Below, piece after piece: positions 36,009 to 50,279 of a stretch of DNA of 64,000 bases. Position numbers and translations under genes: made by a program. Position 1 is the first letter of the stretch. Every line of letters starts with the position of its first letter. This DNA is from Varroa destructor. Its lineage: Eukaryota > Arthropoda > Arachnida > Mesostigmata > Varroidae. The notes below the pieces were generated by a model. The model was given only the letters and a program-made list of their open reading frames with translations, was not told the origin of the DNA and made no database searches. Location of the stretch: NCBI RefSeq assembly GCF_002443255.2, contig NW_019211458.1, positions 20,663,509-20,727,508 on the forward strand. The letters run 5' to 3'.

Positions 36009-37704
36009 CATTAAAATAAGTGCAGTGGTTGTATGAGTGGCGGAGGTCGTGAGAGTGATTAAGCCTGTGATTACATCGGTGCAGACAGCGCCGCTAGCGA
36101 TAAGGATGATGAAAAAAAAAAAGTTTTTTTTTCTTTTTTTAAAAAACTAGCTGTATGACAGCGTTAGGTGGCTTTAATATTTTCAGTAAACTTAAACAAA
36201 CATATGACATGTTTGTTTAAGCAGGCAGGCAGGCAGACAGGCAACTTGCCTTATAAAAAGGAAAAACAACTGACGTACGGTGAGTACAAGGAAAGGTGAG
36301 AACGTTTCGACGGCTAGAGCATCGTAGTTGTCGTAGTACAGGCAGACATGAGTCGTGATCATTACAACCATTTAAAAAATGAATAGTAGAAACTTCAAAT
36401 ATGCCGGCTGTTAGAGTCATCCGTCGTAGGCGTAGATATAACGCGCTACTGAACTTTATTTAGGAATACGTCTATAGTCCGCCAGCGACAACCTAGCTAG
36501 CCACCAATTTACAGGATCATAGAGCCGAGCAAATTCCTACAAGCAATGGCCGCAGAGCTAAGCAGATTTGCATCTAACAAGAAAATAAAGTTTCCACTTA
36601 GAATTTTTTTTTTAAATTTTGCGCCATGACTTCAATTTGTATTGTGTGTTTATAATGAGGATGCTACTTTATAGATGGGATAAATGATGAGTTACGAAAA
36701 TGGCTCAAGAGTACATCATAGTACGACCCCAACTGCGTCCAAGTGTCCCGCAATACAAGTAATTCTTAACAAACCATCCTGCACATTGTTCAATTAAATG
36801 TTTCGCCTTAAAATGAGATCGTAGACGACGAATATGTTGCGGGCAGGACAACTACGGCCGTATTAAGGACTACAAATATACTTTTATTTATTCTTTGGTT
36901 CCGAACATATTTGTTATGTTATTGGACCCTGAATAGGCTATCAGATTTCTGCAACAGGACTAAAGTCACTGCCTCGATGATTGCTCGCTGCTGATGAGTG
37001 CAATTAACAAATCGATAATCGTATATAGGGTAAATCTTTGATTCTAGGTGGTCAGTGTTATTAATGGCCCAATTTTCAACAAGATGGATTCAAATTTTGT
37101 CAGATTCACCTAATCTCCCGTGACCGTATCTATACGTATCCAAAGCGAAGCTCTAACAGCTCCTGTTGTATGAGGAGTTTGACCGTTACTGTGCTACTCG
37201 ATAGAGCCAGTTTTCACGTTAAAAGTCGGGTATAACGAAATTAAGTTTATGTGCTCTCAACTGGGCAAATGCTAATGTAAAAATCTATCTTCTGCAATTG
37301 CGATAGCATTCGATGAAGCCGAGGTACACAATAGGCAAATTGTCCTTTTACGAACTTCGTTTTGAACGATGTATAAAGATCCACCAATCTGGGGCCGACA
37401 TGCTCAGTCCTTACGTCTTAGATAACTCATTCAATAGAATTGTAAAACAAATCACAAAGAGATTTGAATCTTAATAAATAAATAAATGAATAAATCTGCA
37501 AAGAAAACACGGTGCACGGAGCAATTGCTGGTCAGGAAAACTGTATCTATGGGTCGGCCAACAAATCTAGATTTGCACATAGGACCTTGCAAGCGCATCA
37601 TTGCCCATTTTAAAATCACTTCACGCTTTACTTGTCGAGAGGCTAGAAATCATTTTGACCATGAATATCACAACAAATATGTAAAATTGTAGAAGATGTC
37701 TCAC
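36009..37704. other. spacer, no supported gene
   Basis: Contains a poly-A/poly-T patch near 36111-36146, a GGCA repeat at about 36220-36240 and otherwise AT-rich sequence. No homology seen. Confidence 0.45.
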
Positions 37705-37833
37705 ATGGATCTTCGTTGACGAGGTTGTTGATTGCTTCGCGAAATTTCTTCACGTCTTCGGAAGAGGCCTTTCGAATCGTTGTAATATCGATTACTAGCT
37801 CCTTGTTTGTCATCTTTTTAGCCTCTTTAAAGC
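37705..37833 (-). CDS. candidate internal exon, unknown
   Basis: Bounded by an acceptor (AAAATTAGCTCAG) and a GTGAGA donor (entry and exit phase 1). The 42-codon frame is charged and helical (TTIRKASSEDVKKFREAINN). Not recognised; no partner exon established. Confidence 0.2.
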
Positions 37834-38525
37834 CTGAGCTAATTTTGACACACAATTGCTTATAACTGAAAGGACAGACAGAACAGAACCGTTATAGTCG
37901 GTCACCATGAATGATATATGCATCATACATAGCGAATATTTAAGAACGATTTGCCGCTTTTGCGCAGACGAGCTCCAAAGGACAGTATTTAACCTGTGCT
38001 CGAGTGCAGCACGAGTTTGGAATGGCTAAAACCAGCACTTACCTTGACCGTGATTATATATGGGCTTTAATTAGGGACAATTAAATCTCGTGTCAGAAAT
38101 GCTGCTCGCATTGAATGAACATAACTAAAAGGCGAAGGAGGAATAGGACAAATGACATTAAATAAATTTCACTTAATCCCGTTTTTATTATTTAGACATT
38201 ATAGGAACCATTAGGTAAGCCGTAGTGATATTAAAATATTCAGTAATCACCTATAATAGAAATCGCAAGTATACGTTCCAAAGCGTATCCTCCGTTTTTG
38301 GATTTACGATATGATCATATCTGTAGGCACCTCAATACATGAAGCGCCTTTTTTATACGAATGAAGGCAATCGGGACACTCTTAATTTCCACAGACGAAT
38401 ATGGACAAACTAAAGATATTAAGAGTACCAAACGTTCATATTTATTGCGCTTGGCATTATCATAGACTAGAAGATTGATAGATTCGCATGTAGAAAAATA
38501 CTACTACAGTACAATACAATCATTG

Positions 38526-40240
38526 TCAACTTTTCGGCGGCTTTTCTGTTGTAGTAAGACTTTTATTTCGAGTTTCGTCACAAAAATGCCCGTCTTTTTT
38601 CGCAGCACACTTGTTTTTCACCAGAAATCGCGGCCGGTCGTAGCGCGTATCGCACCGTGACGGCATGAGAGGAGCAACTGTTGCGTGGCAGTCTGAAGAA
38701 CTGCTAAATGATGTTATCGAATCCATCACACTGCCGGCCTGCTGCGTTGTGGGCGATCAGAGTCAAACAGATCTCCTTGTCTGAGCTGACAGCCAGCCAG
38801 CCAGCCAGCCAGCCAACCAAATTCTATTGACGCCCCATTCCTATGCAAAGCGTGCGCTTTGATAAAGGCAATAAGCAGCTGAACAAAGAGCAGCCTGCTC
38901 TCTTTTCCACTTTTAGTTTGATCAGGCAGGCAGCTGGGACCTGCCGACGCCCACGTCTCTTCCAAGTCGCCAATGACTGTAGGTAAATAGAAGCTTCCGC
39001 CGATCTTTGGTGCGTCCGGGCTTAAACCAACAAGACAGCGAACTCAGTTAGAACGCAACAGAAAACACATGATGAAGACATTAGGTACACATCATAGATG
39101 CAGCGGCGGAAAAACGTCGCGCAGGGGCAAATAGCCACAAAGAATGACTACTGAAGCAAGCGGTAAGAGTTTAGTACGTATGCCTTGCAGGGTCTTGGAT
39201 GCAGTAGTTTAACTAACAATAGAAAACACAATTATTAGTTGTTATTCAAGGAATTCCTTTCTGTGGCAACTCTTTTACTCAGTGTTATTATTAGTCATCT
39301 ACGGAAGCCTATGACGCAAACGGTTCGCCCGCGGAGCGTATTCCAAAAAGGCGTGCTAAGAAGTTACTAAGTTGAACTGGAACTGATTAAACAGTGAAAT
39401 GCACACAGTTCGTCTATTGCTCGCTCTCATTAATTCTGGCTGATGTTGACTAGAACAGACCTGAGACAGCGCACACGAATGCACTACACGGATGGAATAC
39501 TCTTTTGCTTAGTCCGCTGCCGACCCTTTCAAAGAGGAATCCTTTGCCGCCGCTACCCTCAGCCCCTGGCAACTCATACCTCCTTTCTCACGGTTTGACG
39601 GTCTCCGCTGTTCTCCCTTGGCCGGTCGCAGTCTGCCGAAGTACACTTTTCTCTTCGCCAGCAAATAGGCCAGCGGATATGCGCTGTGCAAAAGGCGCGC
39701 TGATGCTGCTCGTAGTTAGAATAATGTCGGCTTAATGAGCATAAATACCCTCGTGTATAGCGGCGCACTTTTCAGTTTTTCTCACCATTCCTTTCACTTG
39801 GAGCAGGCGTTGTGCGTCGTCTTTCCAGTCCTCCTCTCGCTGAATTAGTCGCAAGTCATGACTCCACCGAAGCAGCACTAGCAGACAAATGACGTTTTCA
39901 TCATCGCCGAAATAACGGCGTCAACGCCAACATTAACAGCACAGAAATTATCATCGATACGGTTGCCGTATATCACCGTACCGCGCTCAACACACCGAGA
40001 GATCACTGGCGATCGACGAGTAAAAATCACTTGCAGGACAAGAATAGACAGCGGTTGAAGGCGACGAAAGATGGGATCGAGATGAAATCTAACTGACCGT
40101 CTTTCCATTGCTGAACAGTAAAATCAGTACACGGGAACAAAAAAGAAAAAAAAATTGTTAAAGCGCTAGACGCCTTGCCTATCGTTACTGTGAGCCGGTT
40201 TGGGCAACGAATCGCGAGCAGCACGCGTTAACCGGTAATG
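38526..40240. other. GC-rich island with promoter-like and ORF signals
   Basis: GC-rich blocks at 38.6-38.97 and 39.5-40.1 kb. They hold an AGCC repeat (about 38790-38813), ATG frames on minus at 38526-38729 (67 codons, MDSITSFSSSSDC..) and 39878-40108 (76 codons, preceded by a very strong acceptor), and on plus an ATAAATA element at about 39740 with a TCAGT-type initiator about 30 bases downstream. These look like first-exon and promoter territory, perhaps divergent. No product is recognised. Confidence 0.3.
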
Positions 40241-43200
40241 AAGAAAAACAAAACAAATAGGTTTTTGATATTTGACGCATCTAGTGTTAGGTGCACGAAT
40301 CTATACTCGAATTTTAATGCAGAGGATTGGTGATAGGGCTGTTGTGAGACAGAGAAAATAGGTTTTCTGGTAATAACGTGTTGACAAGAAGACAATGTAG
40401 AGGTGTTTCCAGTCCCTTTTAGGATACAGCTTTTTCGATCCTCTTCTATCATGCTGTGCGTAAACCTGTCTCAGGTCCCGCTCAGTTAGACAAGATCTTG
40501 ACAGTATTGTTAATTCAGAGGAACGAGAAACACGGCATGACGCATGTTTCGTGGGCAATACGTTTACGTTAATTGTTGTCCAACACGTCAATTAAGTGCT
40601 AACTACAGTCAGAGATGTGGGAAAGCTTTAGAATGCGAACCAAATGAAAAAAATGCTAACAGGAAATCAATTTTTCACACATCGGATCACCTTTAATGCT
40701 GAGATCGTAGTAGTTACACTAATGTAGTCCTACGACCGAACTAGTAGTAACGCGAAATTCCCCGACGGAAGAACTGGATCGTTGCATTATCGTGGTCATA
40801 CATTGATTTTTTTTTCTGACAACCAAATCAGAAGTTTATACCGCGGGGCGTCCTTCAATAACGCCGATAGAAACAACTCACTGCGTATTCTTCTAGAGGT
40901 GTACACGCGCACCCACCGATGGCAAGAGGTACATAAAGCATATGAAGCCTCAACAGATTAAACAATTATACTTGGACCAAAACCACACCACATGACGCTA
41001 TAACACAGTTGTAACTTATACCACAATACTGTTATGCCGTGGTATTGAAAAGCTTGAAGTCGTGAGTCGCCCTGTAATAACAATGGCGGCAAAGACCGGT
41101 TTCGTACTTTAGCAAGATAATGAGACGAGGAACAGCACCCCTATGATATCGGCATTCACAATAAAAAAACGCTTTATCACATGAGAATCTAGCAGATCTC
41201 TCTATCCGTTTGTTACGTCCGTTGTATTACGTGATTATTATTGCGCCATGATTTGGACAGCATACAAAGTTAGGCTAACTTACGGGACTCACTCTCTGAA
41301 GTATACTCTTCAGGGGAAGTACTCATTGATGATGTCGAAACGGCATTGTCAAGGAGAAATATTGCCTCCTTTATACTGTGTTCTAAGATATCAAGATGCT
41401 AATTTCCAGAGCAGTGTCTAACCGAAATCTGATTAAGGCCTGGTTTAAAACAGAATCTTCAAATTCGTTTCCCTTGAAAGTTAACTTAACTTATTTGCTA
41501 TAAGAATATTGAAGCATTAGCTATAAAAACGTAAGGGGTGTATGCATTTATGGAAGTCTAATGTGAAGTTCTAGTGTATCAGTGGAGGCTGTTTGACAAA
41601 GGGTCCTGTTCGCTTTAAACAAACTCCGTTCCAGTTCTATTTAAAATCAAGACGCAACCAAAATGTCCAGCACCTTTCTCAGGTGGACTCACCATCTGCA
41701 GCTACTGCTGATGAACAATTTTTAAATATTCCGTCATCATTTACTTATGTCGCTGACAGGTGTATATCTGAGTTAGTTAATGATAATAGTATAATATAGA
41801 ATCAGATTGAAAAAATATAATTTTTACAGCGAGAATCGCATTTTGGAATTATTCCGTAACGATCCAACAGTTGCTAGCTGCGTTGGTCTCTATTATAGCT
41901 TGATTTGATTTGACGGGTACTTTGACACAGATGCTCACATTTATCTGAAGAATCAATCTACTAGATAGTTCAATTTTTTTCTTCTGTAAAACGGCAGATA
42001 TAACCATCTACTGCTCTAAATCCGACCACTTGTCCCTTCAGCTAACCGGCTCAACAATGGACAACGCAACAGTTCACACCATAATTAAAGGCTTCACTCA
42101 AAGGTCTTGAAGACGTAAGCTACAGGTATAAAACTAGGCCTAACTTTAAGTAACTCCGGCCAATTCCAGTCCCAGTCAACTGCAACAATTTATAGCATTT
42201 AGGTGACATCGCAAATATTCGATACGTTTTGAAACACCTATAAGCGTTTCCGTAAAGCGGTTTCAAGAGAACTGACCGTAAGTCCATTAAATGTATCGAC
42301 CGTAACCGAGATATTGGCATTTTAACGCCACTTCTTTTCGAAATTTTGTTGGTGTCAGTTGGTGATTGATATGTAAGATATTCGCAAAAATGCTGTCAGA
42401 GAAGTCCTCCGGCGATACGTGGAAATTTTATTAGTTCGAGGCAAAAATTAAGCCGCAGAAGGGCCTTCGTAGAATCTGTTAGGAAATCGGGCTTCAATGT
42501 TGGGGTAACGGTCTCGATATCTCGAGGTAGACGGGGGCGAATACTGGCAAAAAGAATGCGACCACCTCTATTTTCGATTGCTGTTCAACTCCACATGGTA
42601 AAAACCTGATTCGATCTGTCGTATGGCCAAACGTCAACAGAGAAACCTTTAGATACTACAATCGAGCCGCTTAAGCTACCGAATTTGTCACCATAACCCG
42701 CTAAAAGGTAAACGTCGAAGACCCTCTTGCGTAGGTAAGCTTTATCGCGTCCTCTCTGTATAAAGGTAAAATCTGTGGCGATCTTTTTCATGTTACGTAA
42801 TCTGTGTGAACGAGGAAAAAGTAATGCCGGAATTTACAGCCTTGAAACTACCAGCTAACTAACTTTACCTATATAGGCGCTGTTAAATGTCATGAAATGC
42901 GTGTCATCCGTAACTGAACTCGAGACCAAAAAGTAGAAAAAGAAGCCTTTTTGAGTCAAGATCTTAGGAACGCCTGTTGATTTATTCCATATGTTTCTAG
43001 TAGAACATGTAGACGTAAATCTTCGAACAGGCCGTAGCTTCGAAGTGGATATTTTAAGAACAAATACTTTTCAAGCACAGTGATCCCCTAAATTTCAGTT
43101 TCTTTGTAGACAAATGTTTATACCTTGATCTTTAGATTTGCTTTCCAGACACATCATAGTTTTCGTTGCTGATTTAACAGTGCTGATAATCATTGTCGGA

Positions 43201-46200
43201 TCGGATATATCGTACTTATTCCAGATTTTAAGTATCATTCAGATGACAAAACGCTTAACGATCTTTTTTCAATCAACAAGGCAGTGATGCAGTAGCTTTT
43301 TTGAGGATGCCGTGAACATTACCCTCGACGCCAAAGTAAGTTGTGCTTAACGCGCGGTGAAGTTGAATAACGCCTAACAAGATGGAATTATTTATGCAAT
43401 TGACCAGTTAACTCATAAAGAAAAATCGTTTAAGCCTGTACTATGTATTCGACGTAAAGGTATTTCGAAAAGGCAAATTTTAGGTCTTTTCCCCCCTCTC
43501 CTTCTTGCTTAAAAAGGCAAGTTTTTAGCCAATTGTGTATTTACACAAAAAACAGACAGTATAATTCAGGAAGATATATCTTTAATACGACTCAATGTTA
43601 GTGTATCCTCCATAGGACTCGGTCGACAAACCACCTCCTTGACAAACTAGTAGAGCCACAGGTTGCAGGACTACCTAATCTAGCAATAGTTAAAAGCATT
43701 ATTAGATAATTAAAGATGACCTGTTATGGGGTCAAATAAAAATGTTCATTCAGCCACCAGTCTTTCTCATTTGCTGATGGTAAATGAAGCTCTTTTAACG
43801 ACAAAGAATAGTCTGGCAGTGTATGTCAGCACGTCTTCGTTTTCACCTAGACATCCTATAATACCTATCAGTATACGGAAAGATCAGCAAATAAAGGCTG
43901 GCTCTAATACACAGGACAATTTCGACGCGGCACCGATAGATACGTACGCCGAGGTACATACTTGTACTATTCTAATTCGGTAAATTGCATCTGTTTTATT
44001 GCTAGAAGGAACAAGGAAGGTAAAATGACTGCCATCAAAATGATGTTACTGAATGAAGTTGTTACAGCTCATACGTATCCAGGTAGATTATTTCGATATC
44101 GTAAACGCACAGATAGACAAGAGTGGTCACAGTTTCAACGATATTCACAAGCAAATAGTGATATTTAGGCCTGGTTCTTGCGGCTGCTACAGTTAACAAC
44201 AAATATGGCGTGAGCACCCTTATCAGTTTGACTACATCATGGACAGGGAATTTCGATGAATAGACTTGATAACGTCAGTGAACCGCAGTGAATCTGTTCG
44301 TAGTGAAAGAAATTATTTCCATTTTAGAAATAAGAAAGATAAGACTCCTCTTGCAGAAAGGCTGTTGGACATCCTTTGAACACTATAAACAGATTATAAA
44401 TGGGTAGCACCAAAAGCGTACGGGAAGCAATGACCTATTACAAAATTGTTCGTATCTAGAACGTGTGGTGGTACAGTATGATGACATCATCTTTGTCAGC
44501 CATAAAGGCACGCACTTCGTTTGTCGGTATGGTAAAGCTCACTCAGATCTCATATGAGGACAGCGATTTGCCCCTACTATTGTCGATGATGATGATGATG
44601 AGCTAGTGATTAACAAGAACACAGGCAATAACGTACAACTAATTAATCAAAGAAAACTTCGGCTCCTCATCTGATCGTTCTTACGTTTGTCTCGAAACGA
44701 TTGAGCATACATCAGCTGTAATTTCAGTAGATTGACTTCTTTACAGGGGGTTCGGGTAAAGAAAATTGCTTCGAACGTAACAAATACAGTCCCATTTCTT
44801 AGTTTTTCCATTCGACAAATTGTATTGATGCAAAACCTATACGGTTTAATTTGAACTTGATAATTCATGAATCGTTACCGGATCAATGTCGTCGCGACGC
44901 ATTTCTATCAAATGAGCATATAACTATTTCAGTGATCCTTGTTAGTTATTCCCTGATACAGGTATAGTCCAGTTTATGAAAAAGTTCACAAGTTAGACAT
45001 CTCTGTTGTAACCAGCCAGATGAAACAGTCATGCTGACATCAATGCGTCCTAAATTTCAGCCTGAAAGATAACATGTAATGCCATTGTTGAACTAGGTAT
45101 ATGAAAGGCGGTATGTTGATATCATTGATAATTATATGCGGCGGCAATAAATCTTAACTCTGATCCGGTTCGGGACACAATGTATTGAACTGTGTACACT
45201 TTGTCCAGAATAGGCACACAAATTTGGTTGAATCAGTTCCCTAACCAAAAGCTGGTTTAGGCTGGATGAGGATGCCACACTATGGCACCGAAGTCTGACC
45301 TGCATACGCTCCTAACCCTCCGAAAAAAACCTACAGAGCCAATTGTCTCGATGTTCGACAGTTGGTATTTGAATTCAGCCGGCTTGAACACTTACGTATG
45401 GGTACTGTATGTGCGACAGTACTAGATTCACCAGGTATTTCCCTATAAGCTGCAAAGCTCTATTATTTATTATTACCTACACTATTCAAAATAGGACTTT
45501 GCGGCACATATATATATATATATATAAACTAGGAAGGGCCCTTAGCAAAATCTCATACAGTGTCCTTTTCGATATACGGCTGACACATTCGGTAGAAACC
45601 GAGTTCAAGTTCCCTAGACTACCATTTTGGTAGTCAAACCAGACCAACTTTATCAGATTGTACAATAGAGCGAACAATTCGATAGGGTGAACCAATTTAA
45701 GCATTCCCTTGTCAAGCTCTCTTGTGTTGACAAAGTACAACTCGAGGTAAATAATCGCAGCAAAGCGTTGCAATTAAGTTAGAATAATGACACTTGAAAG
45801 ATAAGGTTGTTTGGTACATTTTCTGGGCGAAGTGGCAGCTTCGTGTATCGCAACGAGATCCGTAGCTTTACGATCATTGAACTAATGTGTGGCAACGGGC
45901 GTTTGTCGTTAATCGTTAACAAATAGAAAACAAATTTTTCTATGTTCTCATTTATCTTGCCTACAGTCATTCACATCGGCCGGACACCTACACCAGTGAC
46001 CCATGAAACTGCAGTGGGTAATTAATGAAAGATTCAAGCTACAGAATTTGATATCTGCTCTCTTTCACAACTTCGATACTTGACAGAAGGTCGTCATAGC
46101 ACTAACCCTAGAAGATGTAACACAAATAACTTAACATCTTAAGTTGCAACGAACAGAAAGAGGAGCAATATAGGGTATTTTGCAGCAAATGAGTAACTGA

Positions 46201-46974
46201 ACTTTGACGGCTGCCTGACTCATCCTATTTGGCATATATGCCAATGGGATATATCCCTATTTGGACCAACATAACTATGAGGCCAACTTAATAAAAGCCT
46301 TAACGATTTTCACCGCGATCTTGCATGTTCGTCAAGGTAAATTCGAATACAGGTTCAACATTGGATGGCGAGGTAACGTTGAGTCAAAGTTTCGAGCACT
46401 CGAGGATTCTACGGGGCTCCGAAACGCAGTAAAAGCTCTAGAATGATCGAGATCTATAGGCTGATGCTATCCTCTATGTATGCAATTTAGCAGAAGCTCT
46501 TTTCGAGGTCAACAAGCACTAGGTGATTTTCTTGCTTCGGAAGTTACAAGTATTCCAAACTCATGCCGAGGAAATCGAACAACAAGGTTAAGGATTTCCA
46601 AGGATCAAGGAAGTATGCGTGTTTGAATTCGTGTGCCCGTTCACTCGCCTGCGATAAGTATCTGATGTACGTGAAGCAAGGTGCTGCCCGACACGTTTAT
46701 TTAAGTTATTGTTTATACGCTGCTATAATGATTTATCAGCAAGTTTTGTTATGGAGCTAATATTATTTAAAAAAAAAAAAAAACTTAAAGGGTATATTGA
46801 CTTAAGATACTCACACACCCTATTTTGTGGAATTTCCTGTTTGTTCGCTTATCATTGCGCAACCTTTCAGTCGTATAATAGGACGAATCCCAAAGCGCTT
46901 GACGGCAAAAGCCATTATTACTTTCTTCTCTTGAAAAAAAGTCCTCTCTGCATTTACTTTGAGAGTATAATTGC
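40241..46974. other. spacer, no supported gene
   Basis: AT-rich. Open frames at 41582-41799 (+), 42585-42791 (-), 43726-44168 (+) and 46261-46446 (+) have no recognisable homology. Some may be remnants of mobile elements. Short (TA)n near 45510. Confidence 0.4.
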
Positions 46975-47103
46975 ATGATAATACAATACGAGAGTTCGAG
47001 GCAGCTCGAGATCGTGCTCACCACTTACATCATTATCCTGTTTCTATTGGTAAACTGTTCTGCGGCTGCCGAGGACGACAAAGCCAGACTTACTGCCCTT
47101 CTT
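46975..47103 (+). CDS. candidate first exon with signal peptide
   Basis: ATG opens a 43-codon frame: polar start, hydrophobic core (TTYIIILFLLVNC), a likely cleavage after CSAAA, then EDDKARLTALL and a GTGCGT donor in phase 0. The following intron would contain the (TA)n at 47174-47202. It could pair with the exon at 47353, but the phases do not match directly, so an exon is missing or the pairing is wrong. Confidence 0.28.
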
Positions 47104-47173
47104 GTGCGTTCCATCTCCTTGCCTAAATTAATCACTATACTTATTTTTCCCAAAGGAAACCATTATGCATACG

Positions 47174-47202
47174 TATATATATACATATATATATATATAT
47201 AT
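47174..47202. repeat. (TA)n microsatellite
   Basis: A TA run with one interruption (TACATATA). Similar runs lie at about 22414-22429 and 48551-48574. Confidence 0.9.
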
Positions 47203-47352
47203 GAAAGGATTATACCTCGCGAATAGACGCGCACATTCGAACACCTTGAGTGCAGGTGTTTGGGATAGCGTATTGTAAGCCCAGTTATTGATTTTTTTAG
47301 TCTGAATATTGCTTGACGTGAACAAATTATTTAGTATTATATGCATCTGTAG

Positions 47353-47455
47353 GCTTAGTGGGAGAATTTGCTTGGACCAGAGAATGTTCAATAGAACAGC
47401 CACAGTGGTTGGCACCACTCGTCTCCAATTGCCCCATAGATCCATTCAGTTTAAG
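47353..47455 (+). CDS. candidate exon, unknown
   Basis: Acceptor TATATGCATCTGTAG and donor GTGGGA bound 103 bases. One frame gives LVGEFAWTRECSIEQPQWLA and onward with two cysteines; a second frame is also open. Not recognised. An apparent 12-base microexon (47536-47547) with ideal acceptor and GTAAGT donor follows. Confidence 0.22.
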
Positions 47456-47603
47456 GTGGGAACAAAGGTCAGCAGTGTCACAGTCTGGGAAGGGTTGTCT
47501 GCTTTTTAAGATTAACTCTTCTTTTTTTCTTTCAGATAGATAATTTTGTAAGTACTTTGGATTAAAACATCAAAAAAAACCATAGAAATTGCTACAGACG
47601 TTT

Positions 47604-49563
47604 ACTAGATCGTCGACGCGTATTTATATAGAAAGCGATTCGTGTCAATTAAAGAGAATAAAGCGAAAAGTGATCTTTATACTACTGTTGAGTTATCGGC
47701 AATGACATTTGTGATTCTGGTAACCGAGAAGTACACGATTGCGTTTCATCACGACGCAGTTGGCAAGGTGAGGTCAAATCCGGACGGCGGTAGGGCATAG
47801 CAGCCTACTTATGCCGTATACATCGGAAATGCTGCTGCTGCTTCGAGAAGGTCCGAAGTAAATGGACATCGTCGTTCCTGGGTTGGCTCTCCCTATATTC
47901 TTATACTACTTGAAATACTTTGCCGTAAATTGTCACGCGCAGAATTTTATTTAATAGGAAGACATGGTGTGAACGTGCGTCACCGACGATCTGAGCCGAT
48001 CAAGGAAGTAGAACTGTTGTTGCCATAGTTTATCTTAAATAGTGCCTCATAATAATGGTCCAGCAGCAACGGCTGTGCTTACTAAACTTGAAAGGTTTAG
48101 TTTAGCTAAAGTATTACATAAATAAATAAAATATGGGAAAAAATGTTCGATCTAAAAATAGGACTCACTGTAGGTAGCTTTCTTTGAAAACCTCATGTCC
48201 GTACTAAGGCTGTCATAAGATATCAATCTATAAGGTTTTAAATGTAGTGTTTTTTTGTAATTTGGCCAACTTTCTACTAGCATACCTGCGTAGGGCGAGA
48301 ACTCCACTCGTGACTACGTGGCTCATTGATACATTTGGTATCATAAGATTATTCGACAGAACGAGTCTGTCATGTAACTAGAAGTCTTGTTGCAGCCGCA
48401 ACGATTATTGATAACGATGCGGGTAATATATTCTGTAGGATCATGATAAGATGCGTGTCAGTGGTGAATCCAAATCAGCTATTTACTATAGCTTCACTGT
48501 TCACTTCTGCTTTGTCATATCTGTATGTATGAACATGTACATCTACCAATGTATATATGTATATATATATATATTAATCTAAAGGAAGCAAGCACTCAAA
48601 AGAGACCAACTTTAGAAAGAAACGTTTTAGAAGATTTTTGCCGAAACTCAAGGGACATGCCAGATAATGAAATGGCGACCTCGAAACGAAGACTGCGAAA
48701 AGAAGAAAAAAAATAAATAAAAAAAGAAACAACGAGAACTAGCCTAGTCTAAGTGTCAAAATATCAAAAACAACCATTGTGCGGATCGAACAAGCCCAGG
48801 TAACACTTTGAGCATACCAACTGGCACCTGCTTATTTCATTCGTTTTTTATAAACTCTCCTCTTTGAAAACAAATAAAGATTTTGCGAACATTCGAATAT
48901 ATGCATGAAATAAATATAAACATTTCAATTGCGATTTCATATAATTTTACGAGGAGCCGAAAAGATAATAAATTTTAGCAGAGCAGGAGAACGATCAAAT
49001 TATAATGGGAAAACGTACTTGTCTGTGTATTGAGCAGCACAGAATAAGAAGCTAATCGCGGTAGTAAGGCGGCGTCAATAAAGATCTGCGAATAGTTGAT
49101 AAGCCACGTACAAAATACAGAGAAATGGTGGAAGAGGAAAACGAGTCTATTACCAAACATTTAATCAGATCTCATCAGCTGTTTGAACTAAGTAGGACGT
49201 TTTCCTGCGAATAATTCCTATTTTTTGTCAAGTTACTTTTATTGGTACTCATTAGCTGGCGCTGAGTAAGCTTAAGAACACAGAATAAGTTATGAGGCGA
49301 ATTACTTTTTGAAAATTTATATTTCTTCTTTTGTTCAATTCTTCTTTCAAAAAAGGCAGCTTCTCGACAACAAGCAGCAAATATTTATCTAATTTTACCT
49401 TAGTTTTTATTGAGAGACGCAAAACCGAGATAAAACAGAGATAACCGCCCAATGCACAAAGCAATGGCTACGAATGTGTTCTCGACTTGTTCTCGTCAGA
49501 TGCTAGGTAAAGTTAACGAGACAACCGAAAATACACCCAAAAAAACCCATGTCCCTACAAGAT
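47604..49563. other. spacer, no supported gene
   Basis: AT-rich. Hydrophobic minus-strand frames at 48975-49160 and 49252-49464 might be exons downstream of the 49564-50016 frame, but the joins are not clear. Confidence 0.35.
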
Positions 49564-50016
49564 TCATTGGTAAATTTGTGCGCTAAAAAAGTAGATCGAG
49601 ATCGTCACTAGATTTCTTAACACACCAGCATAAACTTGAATAGATCTAAAACGTTCCTTTCGGTTTAATCTGCGATGAAAAGCCCCTGACATCCAATACG
49701 AAAGCGGGTCCTCGTAAGAACTACGTCCCTTCTCCCTACAGAAGAGATCAATTTCTAACATTCTTTTCCATGAAATCCACTTAGCCAACAATGCGTCTAA
49801 TCTCCGGAACAGCGGTGGAAATCGGAAAAAATTATTGAAGATGAGGTAATACAGATTTTCTTTGAAAGCATTTTTCGGCTGTTGACGAACGTCCGACCAG
49901 CTGAAATCGTAAGAGAAGAAATGTCGGAGCAGGCTATAACAGTCGATTTTATACCAGGGCCTGAAAGGGCAAACGTGAGATAGAACCGACTGATCTGTCG
50001 TTCTTAAACTTGCCAT
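49564..50016 (-). CDS. 150-codon open frame, unknown
   Basis: The longest open frame outside the named genes. It starts MASLRTTDQSVL, is rich in Phe, Trp and Arg (FSWSDVRQQPKNAFKENLYY), and ends with a hydrophobic C terminus. There is no recognisable domain. One frame of this length is roughly what chance predicts in 64 kb at this base composition, so it is only a candidate. Confidence 0.22.
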   Translation of the reverse strand: MASLRTTDQSVLSHVCPFRPWYKIDCYSLLRHFFSYDFSWSDVRQQPKNAFKENLYYLIFNNFFRFPPLFRRLDALLAKWISWKRMLEIDLFCREKGRSSYEDPLSYWMSGAFHRRLNRKERFRSIQVYAGVLRNLVTISIYFFSAQIYQ

Positions 50017-50279
50017 TTAGATAACTAATCTATTTTGCCCTTTCTCGCTGGTTATTGTTTATCCAGCACGGAAATCGGCAGCGTGCAGAAACTTCGACGA
50101 CGGGAACAGCATTTCCACAGTTTACCATACACGCTTACAAAGTAACAAGTAGCAAAGCATGCTTTGCTAAAACAGCCTTGGCTGGAGTAAGCCCGTTATA
50201 TCGGAGTTTATTAATGCCGCCTGCTAGGACACGTGCATGTTTCGATCACGTTAACAACCACTCAATCATTTAGCGGCTG

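Noticed and set aside
37909..38025. Short plus-strand ORF with CRFC, zinc-finger-like
   Set aside because: Only 39 codons, no second Cys/His pair in proper spacing, no splice support.
46460..46720. Possible retroelement fragment
   Set aside because: A faint resemblance to Gypsy-type RT wording, but stops in every frame and no diagnostic catalytic motif.
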